From positions 120,184 to 184,183 of the forward strand of contig NZ_QEQQ01000010.1 of assembly GCF_003097235.1 (NCBI RefSeq): 64,000 nt of DNA, in the 5' to 3' direction. Source of the stretch: Pseudomonas sp. CC120222-01a. Lineage in GTDB: Bacteria > Pseudomonadota > Gammaproteobacteria > Pseudomonadales > Pseudomonadaceae. A program made the position numbers and the translations under genes. This document shows positions 37,584 through 49,674 of the stretch, in pieces. Position 1 is the stretch's first letter. Each line of letters begins with the position of its first letter. Below the pieces are notes generated by a model, which saw only the letters and a list, made by a program, of their open reading frames with translations, was not told where the DNA came from and did not search any database.

Positions 37584-39587
37584 TTACATCCCCATCAGAG
37601 CACGAAGCTCGCTCATGTCCGGCTCATCATCCGGAGCAGGCAAACTAGGAGCAGTAGACCGTGCAGCGATGGCACGCTTCAGCGGACTGAATTCTTGGTC
37701 GTTGCTCAAACGGATGATCGTGCCATCAGGGGTATCCTTCGACTCAAGGATCTGAACCAGTTGATCCGCTCGCGCCAAGGTCTTGATCTGGTGTTGACTC
37801 CAACGGTCTGCCCCATAGATCCCCTCCTCATTTGCCGCTTCGGCCTTTTCAAGCTGTGTGCGAGTTGCGTCGCGATGAGCCTTGAGCCTTTCGAGCTTGG
37901 TTGCGTCCCCTTTGACACACACCTGCTCAGTGCAGTTGAGGCAGTCACGGTGTTTCTGGCATGGGAGCATCGAGTAGTCATGTACGCAGAAGCCGAAGAT
38001 AGTGATGTGCGCGATTCCATCGCCGATAGCATCTAGGTCAGCCAACGTGACCGGCATGTTCTGCCGAATTTTGGTCAGAGCCACACCAATCCCAGCCTCC
38101 CTCGCCAACTCGACATGCTCGTCGGTTGTCATGTGGTTGTAGGTGGCGTTCTGATGAATATTCGCCCGACCTGACCATTTCGCAATGTCCAGTTGGCCGA
38201 GTGCACCGCGCTGGGCCAGGGTGTTCAGGTAATGGCGAATCTGGTGAGAACTGAGGTTGATCGGCGTGCCGTCCGGGTTCTTGTAGCCGTTACGTTCCCA
38301 GATGCTCCGCTCCTGACCATCGATATAGTTGATATCGGTCGTGAACGTGCTCTTGCCGGGTGCCCAGACGATGATAGGCCGTGGTGGGTGATCAGCCCGA
38401 AACTCGTTCTGACGGAAGCAGCAAAGCGCTTCAGAGTACTTAACGTGCCGCTCTTTGTTCAGCCATGGCCACCCTTCCGGCAGCTTGCTGTGCATGAAGC
38501 CGTTCAGAAAGCGCAGCGTCACATATCCATGCTCAGCATAGAAGTCCTGAAAGGGGGCGTACCCTTCCAGTGCAACCTTCAACCTAGATCTGGGGCTCTG
38601 AGATGGCAGAAACCCGAGTGCCAAACACGCTTGAGTATCAGTAAGCGGATGATCCTCCGCTACATCCGGGCATCCTTCATGGCGGTAGAACTTATCTGGG
38701 TTAGCCTCAAGCCACCGGGCCAATTTTCGCCCTGGCTCAGACATCTCGGCGAGGCGGCGAACAGCTTCCTCTGCGATCTGCTGCATAGGAGTCGGCAGCC
38801 ACTTGATGTCAGCCCCATATCCCTTACCGGCATAGAACCTAAGGCCTAATCGATCCACACCCTTGCTGTCTTTGTCTCGATGCAAACAATTCAACGGCAG
38901 ATCTTGAATTTCTGTGATTCTTGAAGGTGCGCACATACACAGAGCAAAAACTGACGTAGTGAAGCGATCCCTAGCGCCTAGCAAATCGTTATTGAACATC
39001 TCTGCCATAGCATGCAACACATGCTCTTCTGGCATTTTGTCCTCACGTAGTTGCTTACCAGCCTCGTCGGTACGGTTGATCTCCTTTGGCTTCTTGATTG
39101 GGTTTTTCCAAGAGATTGGCGTAGGGATGATCCGACTCTCGTTCAGAAATGCGAGCAGCTTTGCGAGGCTAATGCCAGCCTGGTAAGACGTGGCGTCAAG
39201 TGTACGGGCGACGTTAGCGGCCTCATCCATAACGCTGAGGTCAGTCTTGGTGATGTCCGCACAGTTCTTGATCTCCAACAGAGCAGCTTCAATGCAGCGA
39301 ATAGCTTTGAACTCATTCTTCAGCTTGGTAGGTTTGTGACCTTGCTGATAACGGACATATGCCTTAGCAAAGGACATGATACCGGCATCCAAAAGCTGGT
39401 CGGGAGTGAAACCTCGAGAAGGAGCCCCCGTCTTCGTGAAGTTCCCAATCTGCGGCCAGGTGTGGCTGTACCAATCGAGGTCTGCGCCGAACACTGTGAG
39501 CCTGTCCCGGCACATGAGGATGAACTCTTCCAGGTTTTGCTGGCTGGTCAGCTCAGGCTTTGGAACAAACTGAAAAATATTAGTCAT
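37584..39587 (-). CDS. Large tyrosine recombinase (GmtZ/TnpB-like, VPA1269 family)
   Basis: A 667-residue integrase-type protein. Catalytic residues can be placed: R223 in CAPSRITEIQ, H448-x-x-R451-H452 in SSHQIRHYLN, and Tyr483 in NATYNHMT. The C-terminus has a Cys-rich knuckle (GFCVHDYSMLPCQKHRDCLNC...C) after about residue 520, seen in the TnpB branch of Tn554-like elements. It overlaps the upstream recombinase stop by 8 bases. Confidence 0.85.
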   Translation of the reverse strand: MTNIFQFVPKPELTSQQNLEEFILMCRDRLTVFGADLDWYSHTWPQIGNFTKTGAPSRGFTPDQLLDAGIMSFAKAYVRYQQGHKPTKLKNEFKAIRCIEAALLEIKNCADITKTDLSVMDEAANVARTLDATSYQAGISLAKLLAFLNESRIIPTPISWKNPIKKPKEINRTDEAGKQLREDKMPEEHVLHAMAEMFNNDLLGARDRFTTSVFALCMCAPSRITEIQDLPLNCLHRDKDSKGVDRLGLRFYAGKGYGADIKWLPTPMQQIAEEAVRRLAEMSEPGRKLARWLEANPDKFYRHEGCPDVAEDHPLTDTQACLALGFLPSQSPRSRLKVALEGYAPFQDFYAEHGYVTLRFLNGFMHSKLPEGWPWLNKERHVKYSEALCCFRQNEFRADHPPRPIIVWAPGKSTFTTDINYIDGQERSIWERNGYKNPDGTPINLSSHQIRHYLNTLAQRGALGQLDIAKWSGRANIHQNATYNHMTTDEHVELAREAGIGVALTKIRQNMPVTLADLDAIGDGIAHITIFGFCVHDYSMLPCQKHRDCLNCTEQVCVKGDATKLERLKAHRDATRTQLEKAEAANEEGIYGADRWSQHQIKTLARADQLVQILESKDTPDGTIIRLSNDQEFSPLKRAIAARSTAPSLPAPDDEPDMSELRALMGM

Positions 39588-41100
39588 CGGCAGAGTCGCC
39601 CTTCATGGCTTTGCAACGTGTTACTACATCACTGACGGCGAGGATGAGCCGGTCATTCACGGACGCGATCTTGAGATCGCCGGTGCTCGCGAGTACACCG
39701 TCCCGCTCAGCGATCAGTCCTTCCAAAACATACTCGTGAGGCCCATCCAGCCAAGGCTGGAAGTGAGAGCAGGTGTAGCAAGCGATAGGAGCCAGCGCGC
39801 TGCAGAATCCGTAACTCCCACAGGTGCCAACATTACCTCCGGAGCTGCAGATCCGACTGCTACGGTCATCACCTCGACGGGCCTTCGACTCATCCAATAC
39901 CAGGACACCTTGAAACGCTTGAGCCAATGGAGCCAGCTGCAAAGCCACAGCCTTGTCAATCCGCTCAACGATGTCAGGGATGTTCTTCACATAAACCCCA
40001 GCATTCTGAAGATCGGAGTGATCAAGGGCTTCCGCGATGACGTACTCACCCTTCCCTTCTCTCGCCAGGTTTGTACCGAGCGTATACCTGAAGCGGTATG
40101 CATTAAGGTGGGTAATGGCGCCCGTTCGCTCACTTATCACGCCGATGGTCTCTTTGATACCCCGCATGACCTCAGCGACTTCCAACGTTCGTGCGTGAAG
40201 AAAGTCACCGTCCAGTTGGTCTTTCAAGCTCCTCTTCGAGTCGTAATTCCCCAAGACAGGAAATAGAGGCAGCTCGAGAGCTAGCTTTTGCGGTAGCGGT
40301 TTCCCATAGGCTTCGTCGAAAGCCAATCGCACTGCTTCCGCTTGGGACTGCAACAACACCCAAAGATCCTCTACGACCTCGAACTTAGCAAATGAACTAC
40401 GCCAATCCGCATGCCGCTGCTTGGCACGAGGGAAGTTCACAAAATACTTCTGACCTACTTTAATAAGATCCTTGATTTTCAGAGCAGCAATTTGGATTGG
40501 CCGTCGCCCTGTCATAGACAGAATCATCGCATAGCAGGTGTCGCGAAGTATTATCCTACCCTCCGCAAATCCTTCGATAACGCCTGAGACAATTCCATCC
40601 ATTTCAATGTCAGTAAGCGGGCCATTTTCCGGGCACATGGACTGCACTGCGTAGCCCTTCTCGTTCCCCTTAATCTTCCATTTCTCGATCATGCTCATCG
40701 AGTGGGGAGGAATACCGGGATAGCCAAGCGTAGTCCACGTACGCATGAAGGCTCTAATTGTGCTGAGCATCCATTCGTTCTTACCCAAGTTAGCCCGATA
40801 TGAAATAAGAGATTCCGAACTGAAAAGTTCAAAACCGGCGCAGAATTCAAAATAGAGCTTAAGCCACGAAAAAGTATTTCTCGCGTGGTTTGCAGAGCAA
40901 GTCTCCGAGTAAATCGCCAGCACTTGGCGAAAGCTTTCACCCATTTCCTTACCGATTAACTTATCGATATCAACGGGGTAAAAAGCAATATCTTTATTCA
41001 AGCGCCAATGATCAGATGAGACGACAATTTCATACCCATCTTTTGACAGAAACTCAGCACGCAGATAACGAGACGGCAGAGCACTTTTATTAACGATCAC
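39580..41100 (-). CDS. Tyrosine recombinase (GmtY-like)
   Basis: A 506-residue recombinase. R199 in MTGRRPIQIA and Y370 in NAGVYVKN fit the catalytic Arg and Tyr. The box II segment reads NAYRFRYTLGT, so Tyr335 stands where most relatives have His, with R338 kept. A Cys cluster (C418, C427, C433, C441, C444) lies in the C-terminal part. It starts with GTG inside the end of the first integrase gene (overlap 11 bases). Confidence 0.83.
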   Translation of the reverse strand: MIVNKSALPSRYLRAEFLSKDGYEIVVSSDHWRLNKDIAFYPVDIDKLIGKEMGESFRQVLAIYSETCSANHARNTFSWLKLYFEFCAGFELFSSESLISYRANLGKNEWMLSTIRAFMRTWTTLGYPGIPPHSMSMIEKWKIKGNEKGYAVQSMCPENGPLTDIEMDGIVSGVIEGFAEGRIILRDTCYAMILSMTGRRPIQIAALKIKDLIKVGQKYFVNFPRAKQRHADWRSSFAKFEVVEDLWVLLQSQAEAVRLAFDEAYGKPLPQKLALELPLFPVLGNYDSKRSLKDQLDGDFLHARTLEVAEVMRGIKETIGVISERTGAITHLNAYRFRYTLGTNLAREGKGEYVIAEALDHSDLQNAGVYVKNIPDIVERIDKAVALQLAPLAQAFQGVLVLDESKARRGDDRSSRICSSGGNVGTCGSYGFCSALAPIACYTCSHFQPWLDGPHEYVLEGLIAERDGVLASTGDLKIASVNDRLILAVSDVVTRCKAMKGDSADD

Positions 41101-42307
41101 CAGACGACTTCCTCAAGTATTTCTCTTGCAAACCGATCACAGCCTTACCAGCTTGTTCTTTGATATGACGCTTATTGTAAGTACGAGCAGTACCTGATGT
41201 TTCACTCCAACCCATCAAGTATGATCGAAGCTTTTCCTCACGCTCGGGGCTCGTTCCTCGCTCATCGCAACTCTTGGAGAAAATGTAATTCCAATGATGA
41301 CGAAGTGCGTGGGCATGAAGACTAGAAAACTCATTAGCAAGACCGGACAAAGTCCCGATGAATACCCCAAATCCGGAGTTGGACAATGGCCATCCCAAAC
41401 TATCACCGGACTTATGAGTTACGAACAAATACCCATGCTTTCTAGCACCAGGAACTTTGTTCCTATAGTGAGATACGTAATCACGGATTTTATCCATGAA
41501 CTCGGGGATCAGGGGGAAGGTTCGCTCACGGGTCTTGGCCAACGGCTGATATGTTCTTGGATCATCAGGTGAGTCCGCACGCCGGACAACCTTGACTGTG
41601 TTCTTAGCAAAGTCAAAATCCCCAATTTTAAGATTCAATATCTCTCCTCGCCGCATCCCAGTGATACGGAGAAGCCCGAACAGCAACGCATTCCTGAATT
41701 GGACTCCAATGCTTTTGACAGGGTTGGCTTCATGGCCAGGAGTGAGGATCTCTTCAAGCTTGTCCAACAGATCCTCATCGAGATGACTCTCCGACCGATC
41801 TGACTCTGTCTTGCCGGGGGTTTTGGGACGGTTCGCCTTGATCTGCGCGACCATGAGCGCGATTGAGCTCACACTGCTCTCCGTCATGGGGTGCAGTCTT
41901 CCCGCCAGAAAGCCTATGTAGCATGCAATGTCAGTCATGCGGTTGTACTGGCTGTCCCTGCTAACTCGTCTGCGACGGCCTTTGATCGATACCACCTTGC
42001 CGTCTTTCGGTCGGGCATCCTCTAGCCGCTTCTGAGCGAAGTCTCGAAGGGAGTGGATCTCATGGGGCAGGAGCAGCTCGCTTCGCTTAAACCGCGACTC
42101 CAGCTCCAGGTTGTAGTAATCCTGCCAGGCGAAAAGCACCTTGAGAGATGACAGAGCGCTGTTGATGGTGTTGATGGAAAGGGAGGCACCACGCAGCTCG
42201 GCTGTCACATAGAGCGATGGGTAGTAGAGAGGCATACCAGTCTCATCGACAAGGATCGAAAATCTCTCCCCCGATTCACCTTGAAACCTTCTGATCGACA
42301 GCCGCAT
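41090..42307 (-). CDS. Tyrosine recombinase / phage-type integrase
   Basis: A 405-residue integrase leading the island operon. Catalytic residues are R219 in TGMRRGEIL, H333-x-x-R336-H337 in HALRHHW and Tyr377 in ARTYNKR. An N-terminal SAM-like core-binding region covers about 25-110. ATG 42307 is preferred because GAGG lies 5 bases before it; a TTG at 42364 would add 19 residues. It is probably the first of three recombinases acting together. Confidence 0.87.
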   Translation of the reverse strand: MRLSIRRFQGESGERFSILVDETGMPLYYPSLYVTAELRGASLSINTINSALSSLKVLFAWQDYYNLELESRFKRSELLLPHEIHSLRDFAQKRLEDARPKDGKVVSIKGRRRRVSRDSQYNRMTDIACYIGFLAGRLHPMTESSVSSIALMVAQIKANRPKTPGKTESDRSESHLDEDLLDKLEEILTPGHEANPVKSIGVQFRNALLFGLLRITGMRRGEILNLKIGDFDFAKNTVKVVRRADSPDDPRTYQPLAKTRERTFPLIPEFMDKIRDYVSHYRNKVPGARKHGYLFVTHKSGDSLGWPLSNSGFGVFIGTLSGLANEFSSLHAHALRHHWNYIFSKSCDERGTSPEREEKLRSYLMGWSETSGTARTYNKRHIKEQAGKAVIGLQEKYLRKSSGDR

Positions 42308-42393
42308 ACACACCTCGAATTCCTTACGTAAATTCAAGGTAGGAGTGTGGAAAATAATCGTCAACCGATTTTTTACACCCCGAAAACGCGAAA

Positions 42394-42412
42394 GCCCCCG
42401 CAGGGCGGGGGC
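42394..42412 (-). terminator. Hairpin downstream of ssb
   Basis: GCCCCCGC and GCGGGGGC pair over 8 bp around a 3-base loop; on the minus strand TTTCGCGTTTTC follows. It probably ends the MFS-ssb transcript. It lies inside the 13-base repeats, so either the repeat is not the true attachment site or the hairpin belongs to the island. Confidence 0.75.
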
Positions 42413-42421
42413 TCTCTTATG

Positions 42422-42434
42422 AAACTTTACAAAA
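42422..42434. repeat. Candidate right attachment repeat
   Basis: AAACTTTACAAAA, the second copy of the sequence at 34340-34352, 16 bases downstream of the ssb stop. Confidence 0.5.
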
Positions 42435-42450
42435 AAGTCTCAGGTGGACT

Positions 42451-42993
42451 CTAGAACGGAATATCGTCATCGAAGCTGTCGAAGTCAGCCGCCGGCTGCG
42501 GCGCAGGCTGCTGCGGCGCCGGGCGCTGTTGCTGCTGCGGGCGCTGAGCCTGCTGGCGTGGAGGAGCCTGGTTGTACTGTTGCTGCTGGCCGCCACCGTA
42601 GTTGCCGCCACCCTGGTTGTACGGGTCGCCGCCCTGCTGCTGACCTTGCGGACGACCGCCGAGCAGCTGCATGGTGCCGTTGATGTCGACGATGATCTCA
42701 GTGGTGTAGCGCTTGATGCCGTCTTTTTCCCACTCACGGGTCTGCAGCTTGCCTTCGATGTAGCACTGCGAACCTTTGCGCAGGTATTCGCCGGCGATTT
42801 CGGCAACCTTGCCGAACAGCGACACACGGTGCCACTCGGTACGCTCGACCTTCTGGCCCGACTGCTTGTCGGTCCACTGCTCGCTGGTGGCCAGGCTCAG
42901 GTTGGTCACGGCGTTACCGTTGGGCAGGTAGCGGACTTCGGGATCCTGGCCACAGGTGCCGACCAGAATGACTTTGTTAACCCCACGGGCCAT
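42451..42993 (-). CDS. ssb: Single-stranded DNA-binding protein
   Basis: Coats single-stranded DNA in replication, repair and recombination. The 180-residue protein has the OB fold at residues 1-112 ([24 protein letters not shown]...), a Gln/Gly/Pro-rich linker and the acidic tip [11 protein letters not shown] that recruits partner proteins. It begins 9 bases after the MFS gene, so the two share a transcript. Confidence 0.98.
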   Translation of the reverse strand: MARGVNKVILVGTCGQDPEVRYLPNGNAVTNLSLATSEQWTDKQSGQKVERTEWHRVSLFGKVAEIAGEYLRKGSQCYIEGKLQTREWEKDGIKRYTTEIIVDINGTMQLLGGRPQGQQQGGDPYNQGGGNYGGGQQQQYNQAPPRQQAQRPQQQQRPAPQQPAPQPAADFDSFDDDIPF

Positions 42994-43002
42994 AACGTTC
43001 TC

Positions 43003-44397
43003 CTAGGCTTCGCACGCCGAAGAGGCTGGATTCACCAGTCGCTCGAGGGTCGCACGGTCCAAAATTTTCGTATCCAGTTTGATATAGATGGCGGCTTCAT
43101 CTGCCACCACCACGGCGTCGGTCACACCCGGCACGGCCATCAGGCGCTCGGTCAAGCCGGCTTCCCGAACTGCCTCTGGCGTCAGCGGCATGCGCAGGCT
43201 GGTCACATAGGGCGGCTCGTTCATGCGCAAGGCAACGACCAACCAGATGGCACACAGGATTGCGCAACCAAGGAACACCATGTTCAGCCCGCCGTGCTGG
43301 AACAGCCAGCCACCGAGGATTCCTCCCAGGGCGGCGCCGAGGAACTGGCTGGTGGAATACACCCCCATCGCCGTCCCCTTGCCACCAGCAGGCGACACCT
43401 TGCTCACCAGCGAAGGCAACGAAGCCTCCAGCAGGTTGAATGCGGTAAAGAATACCACGGTGCCAATCACCAGTCCGCGCAAACCGTCAGCCCACTGCCA
43501 GAAGAACACTTCCGTCAGCAGCAGGACACTGACCGCACCGGCCAACACACGTTTCATCTTGCGCTTTTTTTCGCCGTAGATGATGAACGGGATCATTGCA
43601 AAAAATGAGATCAGCAGCGCGGTCAGGTACACCCACCAGTGCTGTTCCTTGGGCAGGCCGCCGCGTTCGACGAATGCCAGGGGCAGCGCGACGAAGCTGG
43701 CCATGAGGATGGCGTGGAGGATGAAAATGCCCACGTCCAGGCGCAGAAGGTCCGGGTGACGCAGGGTCGGGCCGAGGGCCTGGCGCGCCACACCCGACTC
43801 GCGGTGCTGCAAGGTGCTGTGGGTATTGGGTACGACGAAGGCGATCAACAGGATGCCGACCAGGGCAAGTCCTGCGGTGGCCAGGAACAATCCTGACAAG
43901 CCGAAGTGGCTTGTGAGCAATGGGCCAATAACCATGGCGACCGCGAACGACAGGCCGATGCTCATGCCGATCATCGCCATCGCCTTGGTCCGGTGCTGCT
44001 CGCGGGTCAGGTCCGAGAGCAAGGCCATGACCGCCGCGGAAATCGCCCCGGCGCCCTGCAGGATTCGCCCGGCGATCACGCCCCAGATGGAGTCGGCCTG
44101 GGCCGCCAACAAGCTGCCCAGGGCAAAGACCACCAGCCCCAGGTAAATCACCGGCCGGCGGCCGATGCGGTCGGAAATCATCCCGAACGGGATCTGCAAT
44201 ACTGCCTGGGTCAGGCCATAGGCGCCAATGGCCAGGCCGATCAGTGCAGGTGTGGCGCCGGCCAGGTCCATGCCGTAGGTGGCCAGCACCGGCAAGACCA
44301 TGAACATGCCCAGCATACGAAAGGCAAAGACCAGGGCCAGGCCGCTAGCAGCGCGGGTTTCGCCGCTGCTCATGCGCTCGTTGTGGGTGTCGTGCAT
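43003..44397 (-). CDS. MFS transporter, YajR-like, with C-terminal YAM domain
   Basis: A 464-residue drug/proton-type antiporter with twelve helices. GMISDRIGRRPVIYLGL is the loop 2-3 signature. After the last helix, residues about 400-464 (LTPEAVREAGLTERLMAVPGVTDAVVVADEAAIYIKLD) form a ferredoxin-like YAM domain, as in E. coli YajR. It is divergent from uvrA and leads the ssb transcript. The substrate is unknown. Confidence 0.93.
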   Translation of the reverse strand: MHDTHNERMSSGETRAASGLALVFAFRMLGMFMVLPVLATYGMDLAGATPALIGLAIGAYGLTQAVLQIPFGMISDRIGRRPVIYLGLVVFALGSLLAAQADSIWGVIAGRILQGAGAISAAVMALLSDLTREQHRTKAMAMIGMSIGLSFAVAMVIGPLLTSHFGLSGLFLATAGLALVGILLIAFVVPNTHSTLQHRESGVARQALGPTLRHPDLLRLDVGIFILHAILMASFVALPLAFVERGGLPKEQHWWVYLTALLISFFAMIPFIIYGEKKRKMKRVLAGAVSVLLLTEVFFWQWADGLRGLVIGTVVFFTAFNLLEASLPSLVSKVSPAGGKGTAMGVYSTSQFLGAALGGILGGWLFQHGGLNMVFLGCAILCAIWLVVALRMNEPPYVTSLRMPLTPEAVREAGLTERLMAVPGVTDAVVVADEAAIYIKLDTKILDRATLERLVNPASSACEA

Positions 44398-44526
44398 GGA
44401 TAAACCTCGTGTGAACCGGCGGCGATTCTATCAGTCCGACAGCTTGACGGCATCTACGCGACGCTTTGCCGCGTACTGGCAGCGCGCCGTATACTTCCTT
44501 GTTTATGCCCGCCGAGCGAGGCCGCA

Positions 44527-47361
<2,835 letters not shown>

Positions 47362-47378
47362 CGGTTGCCGCTGACATG

Positions 47379-47415
47379 AAAAAGCCCCTGGTACCGATGG
47401 TGCCAGGGGCTTTTT
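47379..47415. terminator. Bidirectional terminator between uvrA and ftnA
   Basis: AAAAAGCCCCTGG and CCAGGGGCTTTTT form a long stem around an 11-base loop, with the A and T runs suited to both convergent genes. Confidence 0.93.
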
Positions 47416-47433
47416 CATGAAGCTGTGAATAAC

Positions 47434-47898
47434 TTACATCTGCGACTGCAGGTAGTTTTCCAGGCCGATGGCCTTGATCAGGCCCTGCTGCTTCTCCAGC
47501 CAGTAGGTGTGATCTTCTTCGGTGTCAGCCAGCTGCGCGCGCAGGATGTCGCGGCTGATGTAGTCCTTGTGCAATTCGCACAGCTCGATGCCTTTGCACA
47601 GCGCGCCACGCACCTTGTACTCAAGCTTGAGGTCGGCCTCGATCATTTCCGGCACGGTGCTGCCCACTTCGAGGTCGTCCGCGCGCATGTCGGGAGTGCC
47701 TTCGAGCATGAGGATACGACGCATCAGGGCATCAGCGTGCTGCGTCTCTTCTTCCATCTCGTGGTTGATACGCTCGTAGAGCTTGGACAGGCCCCAGTCT
47801 TCGTACATGCGCGAGTGGATGAAGTACTGGTCGCGAGCGGCCAGTTCGCCCTTCAGCAACGTGACGAGGTAGTTGATTACGTCCGGGTGACCTTGCAT
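47434..47898 (-). CDS. ftnA: Non-heme ferritin FtnA (bacterioferritin family)
   Basis: Iron-storage cage protein. The 154 residues form a four-helix ferritin with di-iron ligands in [26 protein letters not shown] (E18), [10 protein letters not shown] (E51, H54) and LCELHKDY / [12 protein letters not shown]. The Met that binds heme in true bacterioferritins (Met52) is replaced by Thr in EEETQHAD, as in the P. aeruginosa FtnA next to katA. It is often labelled bacterioferritin. Start ATG 47898 gives [11 protein letters not shown], the orthologous N-terminus. Confidence 0.93.
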   Translation of the reverse strand: MQGHPDVINYLVTLLKGELAARDQYFIHSRMYEDWGLSKLYERINHEMEEETQHADALMRRILMLEGTPDMRADDLEVGSTVPEMIEADLKLEYKVRGALCKGIELCELHKDYISRDILRAQLADTEEDHTYWLEKQQGLIKAIGLENYLQSQM

Positions 47899-48023
47899 CG
47901 CCCTGATTCTCCCTGTGAAAACGGCTTGATGCACATAGTGTGAACCAGCTTTTGCGCGCGGTCACTGAAAAACGCGCAATTAGAAGCAAAAAATCGGTTA
48001 AACAGTAGTGATATTCATTGAAA

Positions 48024-48045
48024 AACCGCCCAAATGAGGGCGGTT
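48024..48045 (-). terminator. katA terminator
   Basis: AACCGCCC and GGGCGGTT form an 8-bp stem around AAATGA, with a T run following on the minus strand. It lies 18 bases past the katA stop. Confidence 0.9.
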
Positions 48046-48062
48046 CTTCTTATCACTTCGAC

Positions 48063-49502
48063 TTAGGCGAGATTCACGCCCAATGCCTTGGCGATGCCTT
48101 CGCCGTAGGCCGGGTCGGCCTTGAAGAAGTACTGCAACTGGCGCTGTATGACGTCTTCGCTGACGCCCACCATGGTGCCGGCAATGTTGTTGATCAGCAG
48201 CGCCTTCTGCTCGTCGCTCATCAGGCGGAACAACGCACCGGCGTGGCTGTAATAGTCGTTGTCCTCACGGTGGTCGTGGCGGTCAGCTGCGCCGCTGAGG
48301 GCCAGCGCGGGTTCGGCGTGGCGTGGCGACTGCTTCGGCGCATCAGCGTAGCTGTTGGGCTCATAGTTCGGCGCACTGCCGTAGCTGCCCATAGCCATCG
48401 AACCATCGCGCTGGTAGCTGTTCACCGGGCTGCGTGGGGCGTTCACCGGCAGTTGCTGGTGGTTGGTACCTACACGGTAGCGGTGTGCATCGGCGTAGGC
48501 GAATACGCGGCCCTGCAGCATGCGGTCAGGCGACAGGCCGACACCCGGGACCATGTTGCTCGGGCCGAATGCCGCCTGTTCCACTTCGGCGAAGTAGTTG
48601 AGCGGGTTGCGGTTGAGCTCCAGTACACCGACCTCGATCAGCGGGTAGTCCTTCTGCGACCAGGTCTTGGTCACGTCGAACGGGTTCTCGCTGCGGTTGG
48701 CGGCCTCGGCCTCGCTCATCACCTGGATGCACACGGTCCAGCGCGGGAAGTCTCCACGCTCGATGGCCTCGAACAGGTCACGCTGAGCATAGTCAGGATC
48801 GGTACCGGCCAGGCGCGCTGCATCGGCCGGGGCCAGGTTCTTGATGCCTTGCTGGGTCTTGAAGTGCCATTTAACCCAGGTGCGCTCGCCTTCGGCATTG
48901 ATCAGGCTGTAGGTGTGGCTACCGAAGCCGTGCATGTGCCGGTAACCGTCCGGGATACCGCGATCGGAGAACAGGATGGTGACCTGGTGCAATGCTTCGG
49001 GCGAGTGCGACCAGAAGTCCCACATCATCTGGGCGTTCTTAAGGTTGGTTTGCGGGTGGCGCTTCTGGGTGTGGATAAAATCGGGGAACTTGAGCGGGTC
49101 GCGGATGAAGAACACCGGGGTGTTGTTGCCAACGATGTCCCAGTTGCCTTCCTCGGTGTAGAACTTGACCGCAAAGCCACGAGGGTCACGCTCGGTGTCC
49201 GCAGAGCCGCGCTCGCCGCCGACCGTCGAGAAGCGCAGGAAGGTCTCGGTCTGCTTGCCGATCTGTTCGAACAGCTTGGCGCTGGTGTACGAGGTGATAT
49301 CGCGGGTAACGGTGAAGGTACCGTAGGCACCCGAGCCTTTGGCGTGCACGCGGCGCTCAGGGATGTTCTCACGGTTGAAGTGGGCGAGCTTCTCGATCAG
49401 GTGGAAGTCGTCGAGCAACAGCGGGCCGCGTGGGCCGGCAGAACGGGAATTCTGGTTGTCAGCTACAGGTGCACCGCTGGCGGTGGTGAGAATCTTGCTC
49501 AT
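48063..49502 (-). CDS. katA: Heme catalase KatA
   Basis: Breaks hydrogen peroxide into water and oxygen in the cytoplasm. The 479-residue small-subunit catalase has the distal His53 ([11 protein letters not shown]), Asn127 (VGNNTPVFF) and proximal heme ligand Tyr336 ([13 protein letters not shown]). A 172-base gap upstream, to the rplQ stop, holds the katA promoter and the rplQ terminator; no OxyR site could be placed with confidence. ftnA next to it supplies or stores iron for heme. Confidence 0.97.
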   Translation of the reverse strand: MSKILTTASGAPVADNQNSRSAGPRGPLLLDDFHLIEKLAHFNRENIPERRVHAKGSGAYGTFTVTRDITSYTSAKLFEQIGKQTETFLRFSTVGGERGSADTERDPRGFAVKFYTEEGNWDIVGNNTPVFFIRDPLKFPDFIHTQKRHPQTNLKNAQMMWDFWSHSPEALHQVTILFSDRGIPDGYRHMHGFGSHTYSLINAEGERTWVKWHFKTQQGIKNLAPADAARLAGTDPDYAQRDLFEAIERGDFPRWTVCIQVMSEAEAANRSENPFDVTKTWSQKDYPLIEVGVLELNRNPLNYFAEVEQAAFGPSNMVPGVGLSPDRMLQGRVFAYADAHRYRVGTNHQQLPVNAPRSPVNSYQRDGSMAMGSYGSAPNYEPNSYADAPKQSPRHAEPALALSGAADRHDHREDNDYYSHAGALFRLMSDEQKALLINNIAGTMVGVSEDVIQRQLQYFFKADPAYGEGIAKALGVNLA

Positions 49503-49632
49503 GGGCTCTCCTTATCGGTCTTCAGGCGCCGGCTAAACGGCTTGAGAAGGAGTATCGACGAGCGGTTGTTTCAGAACAAATTCATTACATGACTTGTATC
49601 AATAGAAATAAACAATACTTGCAGACACAAAA

Positions 49633-49653
49633 AACCGGGCACTAGGCCCGGTT
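49633..49653 (-). terminator. rplQ terminator (end of the alpha operon)
   Basis: AACCGGGC and GCCCGGTT form an 8-bp stem around a 5-base loop, followed by TTTTTTG on the minus strand, 22 bases after the rplQ stop. Confidence 0.92.
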
Positions 49654-49674
49654 CTTTGTAGCAGACAGAACGTC

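Larger units (their letters stand above)
34340..42434. mobile_element. GMT/Tn554-like tyrosine-recombinase island (about 8.1 kb)
   Basis: Six minus-strand genes from 42307 down to 34448 overlap one another by 1-11 bases and encode three tyrosine recombinases, a coiled-coil protein, a VPA1267-like protein and a RecD2-like helicase. The order resembles the Gamma-Mobile-Trio genes of Vibrio (GmtY, GmtZ, GmtX, VPA1267) with an extra recombinase in front. Base composition is clearly lower in GC than both flanks. Boundaries are inferred from a 13-base direct repeat and are not proven. Confidence 0.8.

Noticed and set aside
44398..44526. LexA (SOS) box between uvrA and the MFS gene
   Set aside because: No CTG-N10-CAG palindrome could be found; CTGGCAGCGCGCCGTA is not a match.
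49503..49632. OxyR site upstream of katA
   Set aside because: The AT-rich stretch has partial ATAG/CTAT-like pieces but not the required spacing; not strong enough to call.
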